Shown here: one piece after another, positions 42,201 through 51,200 of the stretch
Position numbering within the stretch: position 1 is the stretch's first letter
Layout of the letters: every line of letters begins with the position of its first letter
Origin: Saxidomus purpurata
Taxonomy: Eukaryota; Mollusca; Bivalvia; Venerida; Veneridae
NCBI GenBank assembly: GCA_022818135.1
Contig: JAFMSR010000001.1
Span: 37,844,197 to 37,908,196 of the forward strand
Reading direction: 5' to 3'
Length of the DNA: 64,000 nt
Made by a program: the position numbers and the translations under genes
Notes under the pieces: model-generated
Told to the model about the DNA's origin: nothing
Databases searched by the model: none
The model's input: only the letters and a program-made list of their open reading frames with translations

Positions 42201-45200
42201 TCCGAATACTACACTTACTTCTTTCTAGTACTGCCTTAGTATCCATTTCATCTATTCCAATTTTATATCCCGTGATGAATGAGGGCATACCCAACGGGTC
42301 GATTTCAGGTTTATACGTTGAAGAGACTTTGATACTTATTGTTTCCCACTGCGCCTCATTGGTCCAAAATTTTCCGTTCTCTGTTGGGATGTCCATTATA
42401 AACTTTTTCACATATCCATCACCTTCTAGTGTCAAGATTTGCTGTAAAATGTCCGGAAGCTTGTCTGCATTAGCTAAAAGTAATATAATATAAAAGGACT
42501 TATATCATGGCCATCTCTTGTCAACGTAAATGACTGAACCCCATGAAAGTTCAAAACATTGGCATATCATATCAGGTTGTTGTACTAAATGGACCTCTGT
42601 GCGTGGTCATAGTAGCAAGCCAGTTTTCTTATTGTTTGACTCTGATGATATAAAGGGAAATCATCAATCTTTACATTCTTTCGAATGGTTGGGAGGATTT
42701 TCTCCCCTGATCTGGTTAAAGACATGAAAACAGACCCTTCGAACTAATCAATGTTACCCTCCTCTGTCACATCATCAACAAGGCTGGCAAACAGACTAGC
42801 ATTATCGACCTTATCATTACGATAATTAAGAAGCTACCTGTTTGAATTTTAAAATGGTTTGGTCATACGATCTTGCAACTGATAAATGTACAAGAAACTC
42901 CACAAAAGAGTACGATTAATCTTTAGCCATTAAAGTTTAAACAACAAAACGTCCGTATCACGAAATCATTTTTGATCTACTTGCTGTATATTTGACAATT
43001 TGCATATTCTCACTACGTATTATATACTCATATGAAAAAATCAATGTCAAGGTGAAACTGCTAAGAAATGAGTTATCTGCATAAGGGCCTTAAATCTTTA
43101 CACTTGTATAAAAAACTTGTGTCTGTGTGGTTGGTCTTGTACACGTAAACAACCAATGACACTCATTACCTATTGGTAACATTTACCGCAATTTCGACAA
43201 TAATCATGCCTAACAAAAATCAGCCCTTATGTTACGTTAGTACAAATTATATTATAAATATTGAGCAGTATTTTGTCAGTGATATTGAAAAATAAAATAT
43301 GAAAAGACAACTTCTTCATGAAGAAACGGCAATTAATATGATAGAAAGGCACACATCAACATAGTTTTAGAGCAAACAGAATACAGTTACATCATTTTTT
43401 ATACAGTAAATTCATTATTCTATCTTAGTCAATTCAAAGTGATCATCTTCTTGTACGACAAAATGTCGCAATATTTCCCTTTTTCTTTTCAAATGGATAA
43501 CAAAATGTAATCACTATACAGATCACTAACATGTTTGCACATCGTATAAATTATGAAATTCAATCTGGCTGGTATAAACAAATCTTATGAAACTTCATTG
43601 AATATCTTTACATAACACTACTAGCGTAGCTTTAAAGAAAACGAAATGAATAGACAATTATTGTACAATGTATTAATCAAAATGAAATAGAAGGATCAGG
43701 TAATATTCTGAGAAATCGACACAATATACATACACTAAGCCTACAGTAACAGGACTCTGTATATTTTGGGCATTTTACTAGCATCTTATTGCGCAAAGTA
43801 TTAGTAGTTATACCACTTGCACAATTTGATCCTCCAAAACCGCGAGCACATTTGCAATCTTTGCTGAATATCATATCACCAGTGCATGTGCCCGGAAAAC
43901 ATCGGTAACCGTCTCGCCAAGAACATGCCCCTATAGAAAATATACAACTATATATTAACCTCAGTTTCAGTTTCTTATCTGCAGGTCTGTAATGTTTCTT
44001 GGGTGTGGCAATGGTTTTTTAATACAAAGCACGTTTAAGAACTACGTTTAGTTAAAATTCAAAACTAATTATTTCACCCACTTTCACTAAATTGCATTAT
44101 ACATGTATTCAAGATGTATCTATTAGTAAACTGATTCTGCATGCTGCCGTCAAAGAGATTGCGATGCTATATTATAATAAGTTGAAATATGTTAATGAAA
44201 GATTTATAAACATTACATGGTCAATATTACTTTTCACAGGTATATAGCATCAGCCTATAATTGTATATGTGAAAAATCAGCATTTCAGGTACATAACCGT
44301 AATCAATCGCACGTTTAAGATCATGATACAGTATAATAAGAATGAAATCTGAATGAGTTACATGTAAAAGTATCATCAACAACATTTAAATGCATTATTT
44401 ATGTTTTTTGTTGCAGAATCACATTGGAACCGGGATAGCTACATTTGTTTTGCCATCTCAATAAAACTAACTTTGTGATATTTACCATCTTACGCATGCT
44501 GTTAATTTGCATTGTTAAATAAGATTAAACTTTATATGTTTAATTTTGGAAAGTAATGTTGAAACGTAAGCGGCTAAAGTTTATACTAATCTATATTATA
44601 AATACGATTACTCTTGTCTTATTTTAGAGTGATTTCAGCGAACGAATTCAAAGAAAACATATAGGTGCATATGTCCTTACTCTGACACTGTGTGTTGTCG
44701 TGCAGCCCGGTATAAACATTGTATCCCGCTCGTTCTCGTATCAGTTCCCCAACGCACCAATCGCAAACAGTATTTGAATACTGCGTGCAGTTTTTTATGT
44801 TGCAGTTCGGTATCTGACGGCATGCTATAAGAAACGTAAATTTTATCACCTGATAAAGTGAAAAATTACGTTGTAATGTTTTGCTCAATTTTCCACCCAC
44901 TTTTAAAAGCCATTGCGTTTATTTCTTAAATCATGATTAATTAATGATACATATCGATGTTTTTTTCAAAAATTATTATCAAAGGTAGTTCTTTTGCACA
45001 ATGTAAAAATAAAAAAGGAGAACATATTTTTTTCTATTTTCACCATGCTCTCAGGCTTGGCCACATGACTATTATAAAAATTTATTTTATTTCTGCATAA
45101 TCAAAGGCAAGCAGTGTAAATCGTAAGATTTACTTATATCTAAATTCACGAATCAAATTCAAGTGTTTTATGATAAACATCTTAGGCTCAAATCTTCTGT

Positions 45201-48200
45201 TCAGAAAAGAAGTCAGTGTTATCACCAGAACTGGCTGATTCATTGGTTTCAAATAAAACTGAAAATATTGATAAAAGAAACTTTTCATCTGAATTATTCA
45301 AATATTTTACATTAAATACAATATTAATGCCATGTTACTGTCTCCTTGAGTTTTTCTGAAGAGAAACCTGTTTTAAATTTGTGCAAATTCTTCTATCTGT
45401 AGTATTTAGCCATACCGGTATAAGAAACTTTAGAATATACCTCTGCAGAATCCATTTTGCCCTGGGTAATAGTATCCGTAATTGCAATTAGTGCAAACCA
45501 TCGGCGCCGTACAAGTTCCACCACTGTTTGTTACGACACTACCGTTCTTGTATGTTACCCTACCCTCGATCTTGTTGCATGATGTCGGAGAGGCTCCTCC
45601 TCCACATATTGCTTGAAAGTATATAATATTTCTATAAACTACATTTAACCATATGATACTGATCAACATGAATCGTGTCGGCAGGTAAATATTTTCATCC
45701 GGTCTCCTTTATTTTTAGAGCCGTCAGCCACGTTAACGTCTTGATGAAATATGCCTAAACGCTTTCTGGCGCCTGTTACCTTGATCTTTGACTATATGGC
45801 CCCATGTTGTAATATACTCAACTACTACTCATGCTGATGCTTCCCGGACAGTTTGATGACAATCCAGAAAGTGGTTTTTGAAAAGACGAGCGGGCAATGT
45901 AATGCGTTTAGTAGACGGACAGACAGACGGCAAGAGGAAATACAATACCAGAAAGGGAATACATAATATTTTTATTAAAAAAGTGTTTAACATAGAAAAT
46001 TCATTGACACTTAGAACAAATGAGTTGTATGTTTGAATGGTACTTATCTCTTTGTGAAGAATGATGTACATTTTAAACATTCTATAAAGAATAAAAACAA
46101 ATGATTATCAAGAGTACATTATGTCTGAATAAAGGTTAACATACATGTATATGTTATTTAACATTATGTAAGAACATCTCAATATAATTTGAAGATATAG
46201 ACTAATCACATGCATTAATTATTGTTACTATTATTATTATGGTAATTAATAATTAAAATTCTAACATGACGTACCAATATATACAAAGCGTAAAACAATT
46301 AGGTTTTATTATGCAATAAACAACGTTTGACGCGCAGCCGATATATCGTAAAATGACATCATATGGTGACGTATGTTAAATAAATATCCGCATAGAAAAT
46401 AACGTTTCGAATCTATTCAGTGACACCTTTTGTACTAACTGGTCATGTAATAGTGGAAATAAAATCCTAATTAGTGTTGTTATCGTCCAATAAACAACTC
46501 TTTGTCGTTATGCGTAACACTCGACGGTTAATTACAGCGGATCAGAACTCCAAATCACTGTTTATTAGACAATGCTGGAACGTATATTAACTCATAATTA
46601 TGATGTTATTTAAATACTTATAAGGCTTATATGATATTGAAACTGTGCATCCAAATATTTTTACACTTACTTTTAAATGACCGTTGCTGTTTTGTGAAAT
46701 TTATTTTAAGAAAAGTAAGGAGGGTATTTCTACGTGTGTCTTATCAGCGAAACCGTAGATATCAGTCAAATAGCATCTTCATGTATCAATTATTATGTTT
46801 CAACAGGCGCTTTCGGACTATTATTTCGGAATATTTTAATGGAATATTGCGCCACTTTTGTATGTACGCACTTCTTTACCACGTGGGTCTCATATCTTCT
46901 GGATCAAACTAAAATATATATATCTTTGTTTGAATTAGAAGCATTGAAAAGTTGTCATTTGCATGTTCTAAAAAGAAATGAAAATTGAAAAAAATCAATC
47001 AAGGGAGAAAGTTTGAAAAAAATTGAGAAAGTAACGGTTATGTTTCTTTAACCATCTTATTATAATTTAGTCGATTCCTTGAATAGTTTGAGATTTCTGT
47101 ACCTGTGAGTCAACATTATATAAATTTTGTATCTGTTAAAGGGAGATAATTAAACAATAAAGAAACTGTAACAGTGACCAAAAACCTATACCCAACCTAC
47201 CCATACATCAATGTTTGTGGCAATACCTCATTTCTTACTTTTGTTACTTTTCTATTTTTGAAACAGTGACCTTGTCACCCCAAAACCACTTCCAACGTAC
47301 GTCTTGATATAAGTTACCCACCATCAAGTTTACAACAATATAAAATTAGCATCTATTGAAACAATCTTAGTTGGTTCAGCATTTGACAATTGAAGGGCAA
47401 TAACTCTGTAGTTACCTTTCCGATCACGATTATCATTGATCTAAGATAGTTAACCCTTAAATATTGTGCTAATGTTTGGTGGTGATTAAGAAACATATGA
47501 AATAAAATAGAATAGTCGAATCGTGAAAACGATCAAATTGGTCAACATTTGACAATTCAGGAGTCATAACGTTTGAGTGACCGGCCGGTTAGGTTTGTTT
47601 TGAAAGTTCACCGAGATATTCTGAATATATACATATAATATCATTTTACAAATATGGATAATAAACAGCTTAAGTTGGAAAATACAAACAAGAATAGAAA
47701 GACATGAGGTTATAAGTAGGGAATTTAGAGGTAAGGAAGTGAGTGACTTAAATAAGGAAGTTGGAAAACAGAATGCAGAAAGAAGACAATTTGAAGTAAG
47801 TAGTATGAAAGTTTGATATACGAAATCGGAATGAAGAAAGTTGGAAGTCAGAAGTAAGAGATTTGAATGTTAAAAGTCAGAAGAAAAGAAGTTGGTAATT
47901 AGAAGTAGGCTCTATGCATGCCAACTACATTTTGTATAATGAGATAACAGTTCGGAGATTATTTACCACATTCACCGTTTTCGATCAATTTTATTCGTTG
48001 TTTTGAAAAAAAAAACAACAAATAACTGCTATTTTAAGACAAAACTATGCCCATCATGGTACCATGCATTATTCTGAAAATAATCAAAGTATGTAAGCAG
48101 AACTAAAGGTAGTTAATAGTAAAATTTTCTGGATTTTTCACTTATAAACGGACATGTCCGGTTGACATATTCAGTTGCCCAGAGCCCAAACTAGACGAGT

Positions 48201-51200
48201 CCGGCACTTGCTTTCAAAACGTGTAGTAAGGAAGTTCAAAGCGCAAGCGAATTTTAAACATGTCCGAAATTAAAATTTCCAGTTCATGTTTTGTCACGCT
48301 GATCACGTTTAAGCCACGCTGTTCTACGCTTGCTCACGTTGTAGCCAAGTTTCTCAGCTAAACGTGGCGGCAAAAACGTGACACTATGACTGGGGCATAA
48401 GAGGTCCTTATCACAATTCACATTCACGTTGTTTCTTTATATAGCAAATGTATGGCAAATATATGGCAAATCTGTTGTAAATAATTTTTGTTGGAAACCG
48501 GTGAGTTACAGTGTTACGTCGAGAGAAGAAGACACTTTGAAGTAAGAAGTATAAACGTTTGAAATACGAAATTGGAGTTAAGGAAGTTGGAAGTCAGAAT
48601 TAAGGGATTTGAATGTTAAAAGTCATATGTACAGAGGTTGGAAATTAGAAGTAGGCTCTATGCATGCCAACTACTATGAAATAATTGCGCGGAAATTATT
48701 TACCACATTGTTTCTTTATATGGCAAATATTTGTCAAATATGTTGTTAATAATTCTGGTGGGAAACCAGTGAGTTACAGTGTTTCGTCGAGAGAAACTAA
48801 TATGGATTATATGGTCCGTACAGCTTCTTTGAATGTGGCATTCTACACATAAGCAATAATTACTAAGAAAAGATGTTTATCCTTCTCTCAAAATATTTCT
48901 CAAATGCACAATAATATAATATTCTATTAAATGCTATCGAGAAAACGGTTAACGCAGTGATAAAAGAAATATTACTAGTTTAAAGAACATTTTACTCACG
49001 TATGTCGCAGTTTGATCCACCATACCCGCCGCAGCACACATATCTACATCCCCAACTGCTCCTCCACCCGTACTCCCGGTGCCACCCCCACCAGGAACGT
49101 CGACACTGATCTCCTCTAAATTAAAAAATGGGTTGTTAAATGTCTGTAAAACAAGAGGATCATCATGGACCAATCGCTCGCCATTGCTCTCAATGACTTG
49201 GTCAAGGTCATATGACATAAAACTGTATGGAGTTAGAAACAATGTCAAAAAGAAGAATTATGAAATACCGTTTCATAACTACACATGGTCAAAACATTAC
49301 CAATGCAGTTTGAAAATCAAACGGTCATGATCAATAATAGTTGAGGGTAATGTTTACATTGGTTTGCAAAACTGTAAATATTGTTCGAAATTTCAGCGCT
49401 GTTATTTAAATTAACTTGAAAGTAGGTCAAACTGTCATGCATAGTCAAAAACAGAGTAAGGAAAATGAAATCATATCAAGGTATTGAAATGTTCAAAAAA
49501 GATGTATCCATCTTGTATTTGCAAGATTTTATTTAATGTTTACAAGTTTTAATAGTGGTAATATACCTAGGAATTTGGACAAATGTATTGCAAACCCCGT
49601 TCCGAAAACTTTTTTCTACTGATACCCGTGACCCTTTGTCATACAGATGAATATCTCTGTCTCCTATCACATGTATATATAAAATATATAGCTCAATATT
49701 AAAAGAGAGGTTTTCTATGAGTGGGGAACAAACAGGAACAAAACAGTTTTCAGAAGAAAAGAAGTACTGATGACCATTTGTCGTCTTTGACAAATCTCAT
49801 TGAAACAAGAAACAAGTTGAGTTTGTTAACATTTACAGACTTTATCGACTTTAAGAAGGCATACTGTTCAGTCCACAGAGGTATGTCAATTCTAGCAAAA
49901 GTTACATCATTTATTTTAGACCAAAGAATATACATGTTACTCAGTAACATTTAAAAGTTGTAAAATATATTATATATAGGTTCTTACATTTTACCAATTT
50001 CTTAATTAGGATATAACTGCAAAGTACGAGTATGTAACTCAGTGTTGGTCTGTTAATTGCCAAATACAAGGTCCTTGGCGGTATGCCTTACAATGTTTTC
50101 ATGAAATTGTTTGACTCAGTATGGTCGGTTGTATCATATGAGGTATTAAACTTGGGAAAACAAATATGTTTTTGCATGGACTCAATACAAAATATAGCTA
50201 TATGTGTATTTCTTACAGTGGCAAACATTTCCCAATCTGGTGCAGAATATGAGATATGGGCTAAGTACTAAGTAGTAAGAGATGTCAGAATAGGCGATGC
50301 CGAATTTTTTTCTCAATTTTTTTTTAAATTTGTAAGTAAACAATTTTGTTTTAACATTAATACAATAACAACTAGATATATATACTTGTGTTGCCCTCTA
50401 ACACTTTGTTAGAATAACCAATAATTTTGTAACAAAATCTAAGTACAAAAAGAGACATAACTCAAACAAAATGTGGCTGCATCACGATCCTTTTGTCATA
50501 AGCAATATAATTTGAAAGTTTGATGAAGAAATCTTAAGAAATGGCAAAGCTATGGCCAAAATCTAATTACAAAAAGGGCATTACTCTGTCAAAAATGAAA
50601 TGTACCTACATAATTTTGTGGCATCACAACCCTTTTGTCATACGCAAAGTAATTTGAAAGTTTGATGAAGAAATCTTTCTCCGAAAGGGTGACACAACAA
50701 GGTCTGTCATTGATCATGTTAGCAAGTCAAGTATGAATGTATATACACCAAATGGAAAACTGGTAACACATATCGTACTTATAGATTACTTTAAACAAGA
50801 TTTGAATGCGAACATATTGAAAAAATGATACTGTTTTACTCTGGCAAAATTTCGATGTGGTGTTTCACCATGTCTATGATTTGACCTAGTGACCAAGTTT
50901 TTAACCACATGTGGCCCATTTATAAACTCGACAAGCATGTTGACCGATTTTCATGATGACTGGGATCGAACGTTAGTCTGTATTGCTTCCATAAGTCTTT
51001 TTCATTAATAGACCTTATTTTTGATACCACGATAGCCAGTTTCAAACTCGGCCAAGAAATCATCAAGACAATTATTCTTTTTAGGTTCCATGATGATTTG
51101 GATCAAAATGTAGCTGCTAGAGTGTTCACAAGGTGTTTCGAAGACCTCTAGTGATTTGATTCGGTCCAACTTGACCCAGTTTCAAACTCGGCCAAGATAT

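Noticed and set aside
48949..49248. Open minus frame with a Gly-rich peptide (V-P-G-G-G-G-T-G-S-T-G-G-G)
   Set aside because: It cannot be joined to exon 3 in phase, while another frame over the same bases gives an EGF-like ending and fits both neighbours.
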